64,000 nt of DNA from Struthidea cinerea (GCA_013397865.1 VZTI01005022.1:496668-560667), one strand, 5' to 3'; positions 1-13,344 are shown, counted from the stretch's first letter. Notes: a model not told the origin generated them from the sequence alone. Program-made: numbers and translations.

Positions 1-839
1 CAGGGGCCACTTTGCCTTCTAAAAAGCAAGCAAAGGTCAAGCACACTCTTGTGTGCAACAGATCTCAGCTGAGCCTGGTCAGTCCCGAGAAGGAGAAACG
101 AAGAGGATGGGAAAGGGCAGAAAGTGAAGGAGAAGGATGTCTTCCAATGCACAGGGATCAAAATGCTGGCTGTAGAACAGAACAGTGGAGCATCCTAAGT
201 GGGGAATATATATGTTTTGAGAAGACGGCAGGGAGGGAAAAACATCAGGTGGGACTAGATATGTGTGAAAGTGGCTTTGGAAGGAGCCAGCTCATTCAGG
301 GAATTCAACGGCATGTTAGACAGAGGAAATTCAGGGCAAGCACATCCAAGGTACCGCTGGAGAACAACAATTAGGACCTGTCATGCACACTAATGCAGCT
401 CCAAATTAACCCCAACCATTTGAGGGAAAGATGAAGGCACAAACATCTCAGTGCAAGTGATGGTCCAGAGATCCTTGTTTGTTCTCAGCGAGGAGTGGAA
501 AATAAAACTGTCATATTAACAGCAGGCCTAGGAATCAGTGTGTCCCTCATCTGTGACACCACATGTGGTTCTGCTGTGCCAAGCAGGGGGACAAGGTAGA
601 TGTGGGGCAGGGAAGAGCATGTGGCTGCTGGGAGCACAGGAGGAGCTTGTGCTGTGGCAAACTGAAAACATGTGAGTGTTTCCACTCACTTAAAGGAAGA
701 AACGAATTTCAAAGGACGCAGGGGTATAAATCCCCATGTAAGAGAGAAGGTACCTCTGAGCTCGCTTATTTCAAAGTCCAGATCTGACGATGAGAAGCAC
801 AGCTCCCTGTGGAACTCAGTGCCTTGAGATACCAGGGAC
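1..839. other. Unannotated non-coding stretch
   Basis: Short open frames of up to 120 codons occur on both strands, but none has recognisable domains, splice signals in a sensible place or low-complexity coding bias. No repeat family was recognised. I see nothing here that supports a gene. Confidence 0.55.
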
Positions 840-1110
840 ACGATACCTTTTTAGGGAACAGAAATCAGATTAATCAGAGTATCATCGGTTATACCAGCCA
901 AGATCAAAGTACAGAGGAATATAAGTGCTATCACTCAAGGATTTATACCTCCCAAGTAACTGCTTAGGATTAGAAAGAAATTTCAATAATCTGCCAGCTA
1001 AGTATGCATTGCAAGAGTAATAATCCTTCTCTCCCAACATCTGCTAGCAGCTACTAATGGAGATAGTAATAAGCTAGGTGGATCATAAACCTGACCTGAT
1101 CTGATTGCTA
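840..1110. promoter_or_regulatory. AT-rich candidate conserved non-coding element
   Basis: An AT-rich block lies between more GC-rich flanks and has no repeat signature. A palindromic homeodomain-type core GATTAATC lies at 868-875, and several TAAT cores follow. This texture, with TAAT cores and no simple repeats or decayed transposon, is what vertebrate developmental enhancers often show. Function is inferred; conservation was not tested. It could equally be neutral AT-rich sequence. Confidence 0.25.
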
Positions 1111-4100
1111 CCTTATAAACTGGAACACGAGGGTGTTATCATTTCTCTTGGGGTAACCTGTTGTCAACCAGGATCGTGCCGAGGCAGGAACTGCAGGAGC
1201 AGAGCACTGAGATGCCTTCTCCTGCCTCACCACTGCAGGAGGCAGACCCTTCAGCAGGAAGCCTATTGATTTTTATATAATTTGTTAGAAACATTTCCAG
1301 TCGCTTCCTAAAATGGAGCATTTCCCCAGGAGACAATGTATGTACAAAGCCACGGGAGGGGGAGAGCTCACACGTGTGCGGTTTCTCTGCGGTAGGCCTG
1401 TGGTTGGAGCTGGTGCTCGGAATAGCACCAGACCCAGGCAAGCAGAACAAGCTCGTGCCTTTGAAAAGCTGAACCCGAACCCCACCATCGCTCTCGTTGG
1501 GTTTCCCTTTCGGTTTTGCATTTTTCCAATGTGTGTCACATTTTACTGAAGGTGATCCACTTGCCACAACATGAAACGTGGGAATATGGGAAGATGCTGC
1601 CCGCTCACCCTCACGTTCCAAAACACAATCTGGTGGGCTGGGACACTCTCAAGGCAGGACATGGGATGGAGGACACTGCCTGAGCCCAAGCAGCTCAAGA
1701 ACCATCAGGAATGGCTGCTGGAGAGAGAAGGTACAAAAATAACAGTGAGAAGAAATAACATACACAAAAGGAGGAAGCAGGGGGAGAGGAGAACTATAAT
1801 ATCAAGACATCCAGTAAAACTGATTTCCTCCAACAAAACCCAAGGGAAAGGTTAGTTCTGGTATTAGAGCTATAGGAAAAAACGTCAAGCGTTTTTCAGA
1901 GAAAAGCGAGTAACATTTTCATTCCCTGTCCTCTCCTGAGAACGCAAACCAAAGTGAAACAGGAGTGGGGAGCAGCACCTGGCTGGCTCCAGGCCTTGCT
2001 CTGCACATGCAGAACCAGCATAAAACACAGGAAAGAAAAAACCATCACAGTCTCCTTTCCTTCCAAATGCACTATCGTTTTGGATATAACACCCATACAA
2101 ACCAGTCTTTCCTGAATCTCTTATTGGTTCACTTAACACCAACAGCCCATCTGGAGGCAATGCCCCAGCACCTCTGTCCTTGTCTCTGCCCTGAAGGCTG
2201 GGCATACCCTGCCGCTGTTTCCCAGTTCTCCGTCGAGCTGGGACAGCTTCAGGGCACTGTCCCTGTGGGATGTGACACCCCACAAGTCACAAGCACCAGA
2301 GCCCTCTTCAAGGCTGCTCCCCAGGGACCGAGTCTCACTGGGAGGAGCAGTGATGCCAACCCAGCCAGTCAGGCAGGCTGTGTCCCTGCCAAGGGCAGCT
2401 GCATGACTTCTGTGCTGGTAACGGCCCTGGCTGGTACAGCACACCCTGAGCAGATCTCCACGTGTGGTTGGCTACCTCTGGCCAGGCTGCAGGGGGTCCT
2501 GCCAACCTCCCGTGTCCATCACCTCTCCTGCCAGGTGCCTTCGCAGGAGGACGAACCGGCAATGGCCTCTCTCAGCTCTACTTTTCATTTTTATATGCTC
2601 TAAAGTGCAATTTTAGGAAAGGGAAAGCAAGAAAGTCCCTTTTCAAACTCGTCTCCAGAGGAGCAGGATGCAGCCTCAAGGCCCTCCAGGTGCTGGCACG
2701 GTGACCCTGCTCACCAGGCACACCTGCACGGAGCTTGGTGGAGACGTCTCCCATGGCACAAAAGGAGCACATTCCATTCCCATGGAGTCATGCTGGTGTC
2801 AGGGGGAATACGTTTGGCTCGTAAGCTTCAAAAGACAAAGCAGATGATAGGAATCACCTTAAAAGCCCCATAAACATGAAGCACTGCCAGAGGCAGAGCA
2901 CCCATGAGAGCTCTGCATGGAGGCACGTGAAGGAGAACAGAGATGTCTCCCTGTGCTCCTGGAACACTGGGAGCCCAGTGCTGGCACTGCTCCCAGCTCC
3001 CCAGTGCTCTCCCTAGACACCAGCACTCCTCTCACCAGCTTCTGGTGGTCACTGGTGGCTGAGTGCTGAAGGCTGATGTGTACAAAGCGTCTGTCAGCGG
3101 CCCCTGTGTCCCATCCGTGGCCACACCACCTTGGGGAGAAGGGCGAACCCTCCCTTCACAGCGCGTGTTTAATACAAATTAATCCCCTATTGATTCCCAG
3201 CTTAAGCAGAGCCAAGCTGCTTATCCTGCCTGGTGTAACCACCGATGATCACGCACCTCCTGGGCCTGCCTGGGGAGCGTGGTGTAGGTGACAAGGGCTG
3301 GGGCAGAGCCAAGCAGGCCTTTCCTGGGAATAGGGATGTGGGAATAGGGCAGCTCACTCCTGACAGGGGCACCCAAAGCGATGCAGCTCCCCAACTGTTC
3401 TTCCCAGCCTAACTAGAGGGATCTGCTGGTTAAAGAAGGAACCTCTGCACACAAATGATCCAAAGGCACCAGGTCCTTTTCTCCACTTTGAAATAATAAC
3501 CATAAAAAGGAGGAATGCTCAGCAGTTCAGAGAAACTGCCTCAAGAAACGTGCCCAGGGCAGGTTCCTCCTCCAGAAGCTCTGGTCCCCCTACAAGACAC
3601 CTCCCTGGAGCTTCTCTTGTGGCTGAGCTCACTCAGGAGGGTGTTGGGATCAGTCCCACATGGTGATTCAGCCATTAATCCAAGGGGCTGTGTATGGACC
3701 AGGCTGCTGGAGCAGATGACTGGAGCCAGGAGCCCTGGGAGCTCCTGGCAGCTCAGCCCTGGGAACCAAGCATGGCTTCTTCCTGTCAATACCCACCCCT
3801 GTACTGGCTGCTAGGTTATCTGTTATCCCAAAAGGAAATGCCCCAGTGAGTGCTCCCACGACTGGGTCTGACCTGGAGGGTGATCCAGCTAAGGATGTTG
3901 GAGAGTGGCTGGCACTGAGATCCCTGCCCTGCACCTGCCACAGCCCAGCAGCATCCAGGACAATGCTGGTGTCTTGTTATGCTTTTCACTGGCCATGAGC
4001 AGTGGAGACAAAGCACTGCTATGGGAGTGCATTGCTCAGTCCCACTGTCACCTCCATCCACTGGCACACGAGCCCCACTTTGTCTTTCACCTGGAGACCA

Positions 4101-4654
4101 ACACTGCTTTTCCTGGCCTTGGCAGAAAGTGGGAAAGCAGCAGGGAAGGAAAAGAAGGAGCTCAATGAGTGAAGGGGCAAGTGGAAGATGGAGCTGAGCA
4201 GAATTCAAACAATGGGGCCAGGAAAAATAGAAGCAGGAACCCACAGAAGCTGAGGTGAGATGGTGTCCTGGTTTTGGCAGGATGGGAGCCATTCTGCTCC
4301 ACACAGCTCAGGTTGACCTGCAGTGAGGGGAAAAGTGATAGCTGAGGAGGTGACTTCCATCATCTTTCCACAAAAAGGCCTGGTTTAAATGAACACAGAC
4401 GTGCAGTCACCTACAAAACCTCTGGAACTCGGAGGGCAGCTGGTTATGGTGTTGTGTTCACACACCAAACTGCCCCACGCGTCTCTGGGTCCAACCCTGC
4501 AACCTGTGCTCATGCAAATCCCTGCTAGATCATAATATTCTCCCAGGCTCAGCACTTCAGTGTATAGCTCAGAATTAGCAATAAAGACTCTTGAACCCCA
4601 AGGAAATCAGGCAACAGAAAGAGGCAGCCGGGTCCAGCCTTTTGCTTCTTCAGG
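1111..4654. other. Unannotated non-coding stretch
   Basis: Overlapping open frames of 60 to 212 codons occur on both strands. They are rich in Ser, Pro, Cys and Trp, as expected from random reading of moderately GC-rich DNA with depleted CpG. None matches a family I know. No transposon end, microsatellite or CpG island was recognised. Confidence 0.55.
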
Positions 4655-4790
4655 GCTCAAAGACATAAGCTCTGCTCAGGCTTTCTGTGAACTTCATCAA
4701 GTCATTTAATCTCTGTCCCAGCTGGCTTCAAACAAGAGAGAACAACTCCCCTCTTGCAGAGAGAGCTGTAAGGCACAACAGTCAGAACAA
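4655..4790 (+). repeat. MIR-like (CORE-SINE) relic
   Basis: The stretch at 4698-4718 resembles the MIR segment reading 'caagtcacttaacctct'. It is followed by a decayed counterpart of the MIR 'taacaactcccctc' and 'gttgtaaggctcaaa' region at about 4741-4780. MIR elements are old, tRNA-derived amniote SINEs that survive in bird genomes only as highly diverged fragments. Orientation is sense. The match is by eye and partial, so a related CORE-SINE such as an AmnSINE is possible. Confidence 0.45.
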
Positions 4791-5214
4791 GCAAAGAGCA
4801 GAAGAGTAGCACCAAAACGGTTTTTTATTAAAGAAGTTGACCCTAAAAGTTAGAAAAACAACAAACAAGCCAAATCTGCAGTGTGTCAACCAGAACATTC
4901 CACTTATTGTTTCCCTCTCCAGAAAGCTTAGAAAAACACAGTATAATTTCAAAAGTATCGCAAAAAGACTATCTTGGCTTTTTCTTGCCTTATTCTGCCT
5001 GCCTCCCTTTTACCGGTGAAATCTGTGGGTTTTTCTGAAAACAAAACCATCTGATAAAACATGCCCCCCAGCCAGGTGCAGAAACACTGCAGACAGAACA
5101 GAAATATCCAGCAGTAGGCTGCTGTGACAAAGGACTCATGTCAGAGACCCGAAGGATGCTCTGGCTGGCTCCACCAGTGAGACCCTCATCATACCAGAAG
5201 GCTTCTAGCTTGGC

Positions 5215-5625
5215 TCGAGACAATGCAACTGCTTTTTAATTTGCAAACTGTGCATATTTTCCTGATGATGTTTACACCGAGCTACACATCGGTGCCCTGC
5301 CATTGACCAGATAATTGCCAAAGAGTTTGCTCCTGTCTGGGCTTCTTTAACCTTGCTGTTTATATTCAGCAGCACAATGGTTTAAGTCCAACTCAGAAGC
5401 ACTTGAGGGTAATAAATTGCGAGAGGGGAGGGGGAGAGCTACGCTATACTGTTATGATTCTGCAAAGGTTTCTATTTTCTTTCTTGTTATCCTAATAACC
5501 CTTTTATAGAGCAGGCTGTTGGCAAAGCCCTCTGCTGAGGCAGCCGGTTCTGTGTAGGCACAAGACAATTTGCAAAAGCAATAAACTGACATTCAGCTGA
5601 AAAAGCCTGCAAGAAAGATGAGCCA
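5215..5625. promoter_or_regulatory. Candidate conserved non-coding element (5.2-5.6 kb)
   Basis: An AT-rich, non-repetitive block in which CpG survives at several places (in 'caccgag', 'catcgg', 'ttgcgag', 'tacgct' and 'gccggt'), although CpG is depleted around it. Homeodomain-type TAAT cores and GATA-like 'ttatc' sites are scattered through it. Surviving CpG in an AT-rich block suggests constraint or lack of methylation. Enhancer function is inferred only. Confidence 0.35.
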
Positions 5626-8600
5626 TCAGCAAATCCCCCTACACATGCATGGCCTTAAAGACACACTGGGTTGATATTGCAGTGAAAAAAAATAAACCAA
5701 ACCCAAAACAAACAGGCAGTGCACCACAGTGCCCCACATGCTGGCACACGGCAGGGGCAGGCACAGCTCTGCTCTCTGCTGGCTGGAGCCACGGTGGCCA
5801 CAAAGGTGGCCTGGGGTCACCAACCACAGGCACCTGCTTCCTGGGGACCCCTTTGGAAACTGCTAACCAACTTGCCTGGAGACAGGTTGGCTGATTGCCT
5901 CTGCTCATGCTGGTAGGGTGATTTTCCAGAATCAGCTTCCTTTGGTGGTTGGAAACCTTCAGGTCTGCAGCCCGGAGCTATCCACTGGCAATTTCTCATT
6001 TATTCTGGGGTTGATGCTGTACATGAACTTGAACAACCTTTCTTCCCTTGCACGTTCATCCCCTTGCTGTACTTACAAGAACAGGGGGATCTCCCCCAAG
6101 CTTTGGGCTCTGACTCATGCTCACAGGCTGATGTCCCATACAAAGCTGTGTCAGGTACCCCACTAGCCCCCATCTCTCCCCTCCCTGGAAGCTGTCACCC
6201 CATTGCAGGCATGGCTGAAGAGGACAGGTAGCTGCTCCCAGGCTGCTGGGATTCCCAGGGCAGCACACAGAGTGAGGTGATCACAGGCCACCAGAGCCCC
6301 ATGGGACGGCATTTTCTCTCCCTGTGTCTTACTCTGTCAGGCTCCCCTGTGAGCTTCCCTACATCCCATGTGCTTTTTCCACAAACACATCACATCAGCA
6401 CTTCATGGTCACCCTACAACCAGCAATCACAGCTCAGACTTTCTAGTCAGCCAATGCCCCACTTGCAGAAGAAGCTCTTGTCTCACCCATGCACTGTGTC
6501 ATCCTTCCATCCCAGGCTTGTCACATTTGCCCATTCCTCAAGGTCGTGGGGCTCCTTGGTGACAGCCTGACCCTCCTCTACCTGCATAACCCACGTGGCA
6601 CCCCAATAGATTTGACTAGCACATCCCCTTTTGCATCCAGGCCATTAATCAAAACTAAGACTAATTTGGAAATTGGAGAACTGCACCAGTGATATCCTTC
6701 AACCCTAACAGCTACACACCAGTCCTTTCTGTAAGGACCTCATTGGTTTCAGAGTAAGCAAGCAGAAAATGTAGCTTTGAAGGGTCTCTGGCTAGCCAAG
6801 GACACAGGCTCCAAAAAGTAAGTCATCAGCTGAGGTGTAAAGAAGAGCAAAATTTATTGCATTCAGAGCCAGGCTGGCTGGAGAAATCAAGCCTGAGAAA
6901 ATAAAGACATATTACCAGGGCAAAGCCTACTGCTGAGTCTTAAGCCTGTGCTCTTGCAGACAGCTAATCCTGCTAACATTAAAACAGGAGCTGAGGGTTT
7001 TTAATGGCAGAGCTATTTATGGAGAGCTCATCTACCTCTTCATCATCTCCCTGAGATCCTGGTGGAGGAAAGAGCCTCATAACTCAGAGGCCTGCTGGAC
7101 ACAAAAGGCAAACAGATGTCAATGGGCATGGGGAGAAGATATGGGGACGATCTGGTGGCAGAGCTGATGGCCCTGCTGATGGCCCTGCTTGCTTGGAGGG
7201 AGGAGGCTGGGCCTGCACTGCTGCTGCTTTGGTGACACCATTTACAACCCACGCAGCTCAAACAGCTCACTGGGTTGTCACCTTCCCTCCCCAGTCCTCT
7301 ATCAAACCCTGTCTCACCTAACATCAGCAGGGATACCTCGTTGGCACCACCTGGCTTCTCCCCAGGAATCATTCCAGTAATTGCAGACCTGCAGGACACT
7401 CAGCCAAGTCAGACAATGAGCATAGGAAAAACTTTTCAGCTGGAAATCCTCACTGGCTTTGCAGTGTGTCACCCACCCCGGCTGCTGGGACAGGCACCAG
7501 TTGCGCCCGTGCCCAGTGGCTGCAGGAGGCTGGGCGTTGATCAGGAAGAGAGCAGAGTGGAGGAGCTGGAGAGCAGGTGGGAAGCAGGGAGCAGCAGCTT
7601 GCTGCTCGCTGGGGTCCTGGCAGCCCCGCTCGGTGCTTCTCAACACTCTCTCTGCTTAATTGTCTTTCCAGAAAAGCATCTTGTTTAAATGGGATGATTC
7701 TTATTAAGATCATTACCTCCTTCAGTGAGAGCTGAGCTGAGCTGACCTCCTGTTACCCTGCTCTCTGAAGTCCCCTTCCACCAGGTCCACATTCCCCTTC
7801 ATCCCCCACCGCTCCATCCTTCTCACGTGCTCCATCAACACTGACTCAAAGCTGATCCAGTCCTTACCTGACCTAGCTCCATTCCCTCCCTCCACAGGGA
7901 CCTGCCACCCATTTATATCCGTTTTTGGGCTTCCCACTCCTCCCTCTCACTTTCCTCCTGCCCATCACCTTCCCAGGGTGCCACTCTGCCAGCCAGGAGG
8001 GAGGTCCCACTCCATGGAGGATGAGCAGAGACAGATGCAACACACTGGTGTGGTCAGGAGGATGCAGCTCGGACACCCCATTTCTCCCCAAGATCCAGGG
8101 TCAGACTGTTGACCCCAAGTGCCCCATAAGACCTCAGCTCCTCAGTTTGCTGCCTCCCCACCTCGGTGCAAGCTCTTTGCCATTATAGCTTAAAAGCACT
8201 CAGCTACTGAAGGAAATCCATCCCATCCCTGCCAGGGAAGCAAGGGGGTTTGCAGCTCCAGCTACTGTCCAGTTACCAGCAAAGTCATAATTTTGATCAC
8301 CAGCTTCAAGAGAGAAACCAAATCCCTTCTCATACTGTCACAATTGTGCTCTCTCTCTCCCCACGCACTTCTCAAAATAAGGGCATCTTTCTGGAGCAAA
8401 AACTTCAGCGGATGGGAAGGGTTGAGGGGATTTTTACATGTTTCATGTCCCTTTTGTTTAAAAAATTCTTTATGCAGCTGTCAGAAACCAAAATGAGAAT
8501 TTTGTATTTTTTTTTAGCAGTCTTTGAAATAAGGATGCTATGTGGGATCAATTTTTTATGGCAGTAAAGTAAAGGGGGAAAATAGCAGCAATTTTCTCTT

Positions 8601-9259
8601 TTGAACATGGCCCGTTTAATGGCATGGATGTCACGCTGCAGCTTTATCCAGAGAGAGGGAGAAAAAAGCCACAAAATGGTACTGTGGTCAATCAAAGACT
8701 TCTACACTACAATCTGCTTCTCCATCTCTCCTACAGCCAGCTGAGATTTCCATCACTTCTCCTCTTAGCCTTTCTTCCAGCCTTTCCTCTCCCCACAGCC
8801 CTGACAGAAGCTGAAATAAAGCACTAAGTGCCCAGATCCAACAGCCCCTCCAAGGAAAACACCGGCATTCCAGGCCCTCCCCAGGAATCACAGACTGAAG
8901 CAGCACAGGGAGCCGGAGAAATGCTGCTGCTGCAGCAGTGTTTGGTCCGTGTGATACCACGCGAGCAAGAAAATTTGTTTCATTACAATGCTAACAAATC
9001 CACAGCAGCTCTGCTTAATCCCACAGTGCATCCAAGGACCAGGGATGCTGCGCTCTGCCCTTCCTGCTCAGCGCACAGCCTCCCTTCCGTGGGAGCTGCC
9101 ACCCGTGCAGCCTTACTGTCCGTGCCCATCGCTGAGCTCCGTCCAGCGGCGCGGACTTGCTGCACTTTCCCTGCAGCCTTGAATGTAGCCTGCTGCCCTT
9201 GCCAGCACAGCTCCACTGGTTCAAACCGGCACACAGGCCCTGGGAAGAGACACACGTTT
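5626..9259. other. Unannotated non-coding stretch
   Basis: Pyrimidine-rich tracts occur around 7.2-8.2 kb (many 'ccctcc' and 'cctccc' runs). T-rich and A-rich sequence occurs at 8.4-8.7 kb. Open frames of up to about 170 codons on both strands are not recognisable. No transposon ends or RNA genes were seen. Confidence 0.55.
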
Positions 9260-9307
9260 CAAATCACATCCCCAGAGATGCTGCAAACCACATCCCCGGA
9301 GGTGCTG
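9260..9307. repeat. 24-bp imperfect tandem duplication
   Basis: Two adjacent 24-bp units (9260-9283 and 9284-9307) differ at three positions, all transitions. The pair lies about 85 bp before the 3' terminus of the CR1 element at 9391. It is a simple local duplication, and no function is implied. Confidence 0.85.
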
Positions 9308-9390
9308 CTGGCAGCACCTGCCCCAGGTGCCTGATGTACCAGTGGCTGCGATCCATCCCTCAGCCTTCTCCCACTGCAGGCCAGGTGACA

Positions 9391-9592
9391 TGGAATAACA
9401 GAATCCTAGAATGGTTTGGGTTGGAAGGGACCTTAAAGATCATCCAGTTCCAACCCCTTGCCATGGGCAGGGACACCTTCCACCAGACCAGGTTGCTCCA
9501 AGCCCCATCTAACCTAGCCTTGAAAATTTCCAGGTGTGGGGCATCCACAGCTTCTCTGAGCGACCTGTGCCAGTGCCTCATCACCCTCCCTG
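9391..9592 (-). mobile_element. CR1 LINE 3' fragment (relatively young copy)
   Basis: Read on the minus strand, this is the 3' end of a CR1 non-LTR retrotransposon. The left edge carries the terminal 8-bp repeat type (ATTCTATG-like units, seen reversed as 'cagaatcctagaatgg'). Next comes the diagnostic 'ttgggttggaagggacc' block, then the equivalents of the 'gatcatccagttccaacccc', 'ccatgggcagggacacctt' and 'cctgtgccagtgcctca' blocks. The copy is 5' truncated at about 200 bp, which is normal for CR1 because reverse transcription usually stops early. CR1 is the dominant avian LINE, so this is strong evidence for a bird genome. No coding capacity remains. Confidence 0.95.
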
Positions 9593-10764
9593 CCATGTTC
9601 TCCCACAGAGCAGGAGGCTCGGTCTCTATTTCTGGGAGCCAGGCAGGAGGGAGCTCCCTCCCCAGGGAAGTCAAGCAGGGGTAGACACAAGATGTGGGTA
9701 CCACTGGTGTGACTAGGGGGACACAGCCCTTACCCCTCACCCTCCCACTGACACAAGCCCGCCTGGTTGGCCCCAGAGATGTTCTGGGGATGAAGTGACC
9801 CACACACGCCAGTGCTTCTGGCACAAGGAGCTGCCCCAGGGAATTTGGGGTGAGTGGGAGGTCACAGGAGCCCTGTCTGCACCAAAACACTCAGCAGTGC
9901 TCTGACAGCAGTGATGGGGAGGCTGCAGGCAGCAGAGCTGGAGGAAGCATGGCTGGACACAGAGCATGCCAGCGGCTCGGCTCATCCTCCATTCCCTGCC
10001 ATGGCAGAGGATGCCAGGGCAGGGGACAAAGGATGAAGCCCCCTGAAGAAAGTCCTGCCAGGGCCTGGCCTCTCTGGCAACCTGCTGCCTGACCCTATGG
10101 CAGCATACAAGGCAAAGAGAGCTGCAAGGCTTGCGTGCCTCCATGCCCCCCTGCCAGCACCCTACCCGTGGATGGACAGAGGGCACGGACTCACAGGGAC
10201 ATCAAGACAAGCAACTCATCCTTGGACAGTGGCACCCCATGGAGCAGCAACAGCTCAGCTTCCAGGACCAGGGTGGGAGGAGACTGGCAGAGACAAATTT
10301 ATTTCTAGCTCTGTCAGCTTCTTTAGGTCCCATTTTTGGGATACTTTTTTTTCCCCCCCAAAGAATCCTACACAAAACCTTATATGGACTAAAACACGTG
10401 CAGATTGCATTTCTTCTCAATTTCACTCACAACCAGTGTGTTTGAGTCCCCTCCCACGCAAAGGTCCGGGCACAAGCATGCCTGGCTCCAGCAGGCAGCC
10501 CCGGTTACCCAGCCAGGATCCAGCCCAGCAAGGGATGGGCACAAGCAGCATTAGAAAGGAGCAGGTATGGCCCTCAATTTCATTATTTCAGCTTTAATTA
10601 GGAGGTTTAGAGCCAAGTTTCAGATTCCGGCTTCCCTGAGGCTTGGAAGCACTGGGGTCCGAGGTTTGGGTTTGGACCCAGAGTTGGTTTAATTCTCACC
10701 ATTAACAACACAGGGAGGGTCTTTATCCTGGCCCAGACTAATCTTTGCGTGATGCCCAGGGCAC
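9593..10764. other. Unannotated non-coding stretch
   Basis: GC-rich sequence with many short open frames and no recognised domains. A T-rich/C-rich run lies near 10.34 kb. No repeat family was recognised apart from the flanking CR1 and MIR-like pieces. Confidence 0.55.
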
Positions 10765-10835
10765 CATGAACAGAGGGGTAAAGTTATTTGTCTGAACCCA
10801 GACAGTGAGTCAAAGGCAAAATTAAGACACTGCAG
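10765..10835 (-). repeat. MIR-like SINE relic, antisense
   Basis: The plus strand reads as the reverse complement of the MIR core: an 'acagaggggtaaagttattt' segment, then 'cagacagtgagtcaaaggc'. These parallel the MIR antisense blocks 'cagagaggttaagtaacttg' and 'cacacagtgagtcagtggc'. It is heavily diverged, and the call is by eye. Confidence 0.45.
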
Positions 10836-12735
10836 CCAGGCCCCACTTGATACACAAATCCCAGACCCAGGACAGGCACTGCCTTTGTGTTAAGGGTTAA
10901 AAAGATAAAAATACCAGGGATGGAAGCAGGGGAACAAGGGCACAAGACCCTGTAGGAAGGCAAAGCACAGTCAGAAGGATGGATGCAGCCCAGCTCCTTG
11001 CAGGCACTTCTATCAAAGCTCCAGGCTGGGGATGGGGAAGTGATGAAGCTCCAGCCAAGGAGCAGCATCAGGGGAGCACAGCACACATAACTGCACTCAT
11101 CCAGGGCTAGAGCACGGCTGGGCACTCATTGCTGCCTGCTCTTCCCAGCTTGGGCATGGTGGGCAGCCACCTGGACAGCCTCTGGCATCCCGTGCTCTCT
11201 GCAGGGACCCGAATCCCTTGGGCAGCACAGGGGGCACCGCAACAGAGAGACCCTGAGGCGGCTGCTGCTGCCTGGCTCTGCCCTTGCCATGCTCCACGCT
11301 GCCAAAGGCTTCTCGTCTCCAAGGGCACAGGAAGGACACAGGGGCTGCCAGGCTCTCGCTGTGCAGCAGGGAGGGATGTGAGGGGTGGCAGGGCAGGCTC
11401 AGAGAAAGGGGGTGCTCCGGTAAAAGGAGCAGTGGGCAAAAACGCACGAGCTTCCCAGGAGCAATCCCTGCTGCTGCCCTCACCGAGCCGTGGCACCCTG
11501 GGCATGGCACCATTCCTGGGGTCACTGTGCAGCCCCAGGCTGCATTTCCCTGTGCTGGGCTGTGCTGGGCACTGCAGACAGCAAAGCTGAGGGCCCCAGC
11601 AGTGCTCTGTACCCTCCAAACGAAGGGCAAAGAGACAGCTCGATGCAGGGAGAAGCACAACCTGGTGACATCTCTGCCGGGGAAGCTGCTACTGCTGCTG
11701 TTATCAGAGCTGCTCGCACAGCTTTCCGCCGAAAAGCCTCACCTAATCCAGCTCCGGCAGCACCTGCCCGGCCCGGCTGGCAGAGCAAACACCCCGTGTG
11801 CCCCAGTGCTGGCACAGCCTTGCCAGATCCCGCCGTGCTGATGTTTGCCAAGTGCTGTTTGTAGAGGCAAATGCTCACCTCTGGCTGCCTCTGCTCCACT
11901 ACGGGAGGATAGGCTTGCAAACAATTTGCATTAACCAGCTCGTGGCTCCTCTTAACAGCTTTTGTGAATTTTCAACCTTCCTCCTGGAGCCACCAAAGCA
12001 CATGGGGAGGGCTGGAAACGAGCAGGGCTCTCCCCAGCTTACCGCCATCATCTGAAGCACCGTGGTTACCCCAAGAGCACAGGCATGTGCTGGGCTGTTT
12101 GATGTGCGGTGAGGAGGGCACATCGGGCAGCAACGCCGGAGAAGAAATGGGCCTGGGGATGGGCATCCAGGCTGCAGGGGGTGGGCTCCAGCCGCAGCTC
12201 CCTGGCACCAAGGCCACAGCAGGAAGTGCACCCACATGCAGCAGCACCCAGAAAGCCCCCAGATATCCCTAAAGTATCGTGACACAGACAAAGTGGCTGA
12301 GGACTAGTTTGAGTGCCACAGAGCTTGTGCCACCTACACCAGAGCGAACACTGCCAGGCACCATCTACACCAGCAGCTGGCTTTGCCCCATGGGCTGCAT
12401 CCCCACATGCCAGGAGTGCCTGCCTGGTGCCACACATATACCAGGAGCTGGCCAGCCCTCCCTGCCCTGCCAGGAATGGGTCAGAGCAGAACAGGAATGG
12501 GTGCCAGCACAGCAGGGCTTCCCCCCAGCCCAGCCCACCCCTCCCCAGGGACAGGAGTCAGCACCAGCCCTGCTGACAAACCTCACGGAGCCTGCCAGAA
12601 CGCAGTGCCAAGGCCGGGGCTGGCACCCGCAGTCAAAAGCCATTAGCAGGAAGGCAACAGAGTCCATCACGCCGGGTCCTCAGGTGCTGGCAGCACCCGC
12701 TACCTGCAGACAGCTCATCCTGCTCCTCCCACAGC
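10836..12735. other. GC-rich non-coding stretch
   Basis: GC-rich with modest CpG, densest around 11.70-11.78 kb, where several 'ccg' and 'gccg' occur. Many open frames on both strands (up to 201 codons) overlap one another and have no known domains. A small AT-rich patch at about 11.90-11.97 kb ('caatttgcattaacc') could be part of a regulatory element. No gene can be supported. Confidence 0.5.
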
Positions 12736-13060
12736 ACACCAAGCCTTCAAAGCAATTAGCAATTCTGAACTACAAAACATTGTCCCGGTGGGATAATAAA
12801 CTCCAACATCTGTCAGAAGAGCTAGTGCCTATCAAATTGCCAAAAGAAACGTTTTTCTTCTCATTCAATTCACAGCTAAATTGAAAACAACCCCAGAAAG
12901 TATCCAGTGGCACTGGCTCACCATCCATCTCTGCGAGCGTGCAAGCTGTTCGCCATTGCAGGAAAAGCATCCTGGCCATGCAGTGATCACTCACTCAAAT
13001 TAACAAATCATTTTATTTAGAGATGAAAAGAAGCCATAATTGACTGATGGTACATTGCCA
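12736..13060. promoter_or_regulatory. AT-rich candidate conserved element
   Basis: This block sits inside GC-rich flanks and has TAAT/ATTA cores ('aattagcaatt', 'gataataaac', 'aaattaacaaatc'), an 'aaattgcc' site and a palindromic 'gccatatggc' just beyond its right edge. There is no repeat signature. It is compatible with an enhancer, but conservation is untested. Confidence 0.25.
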
Positions 13061-13344
13061 TATGGCACCGTACACTGGGGGAGAAGTAAAATACTCAATG
13101 CAATCACCCCCTTGGAGCACACACTTGTTGCAGCTCTGAGAGAGGAATGAACTGAAGGGAGCAGCTGCTGGGGGCCAGGCTGTCAGTTCCAGGGGAGCCA
13201 CGGACGCCTGGCCCCTCTGCACCAGAACCTCTGCCAGAGCACAGGGTGAGGTGATGGTTTCCTGTCCCTCCAAGCCCAGCAGCAAGGACAAGCTGCGGCA
13301 CTGTAGAGCAGACCCTTAATAGAGCACAGCGCCAGGGGAAAAAA

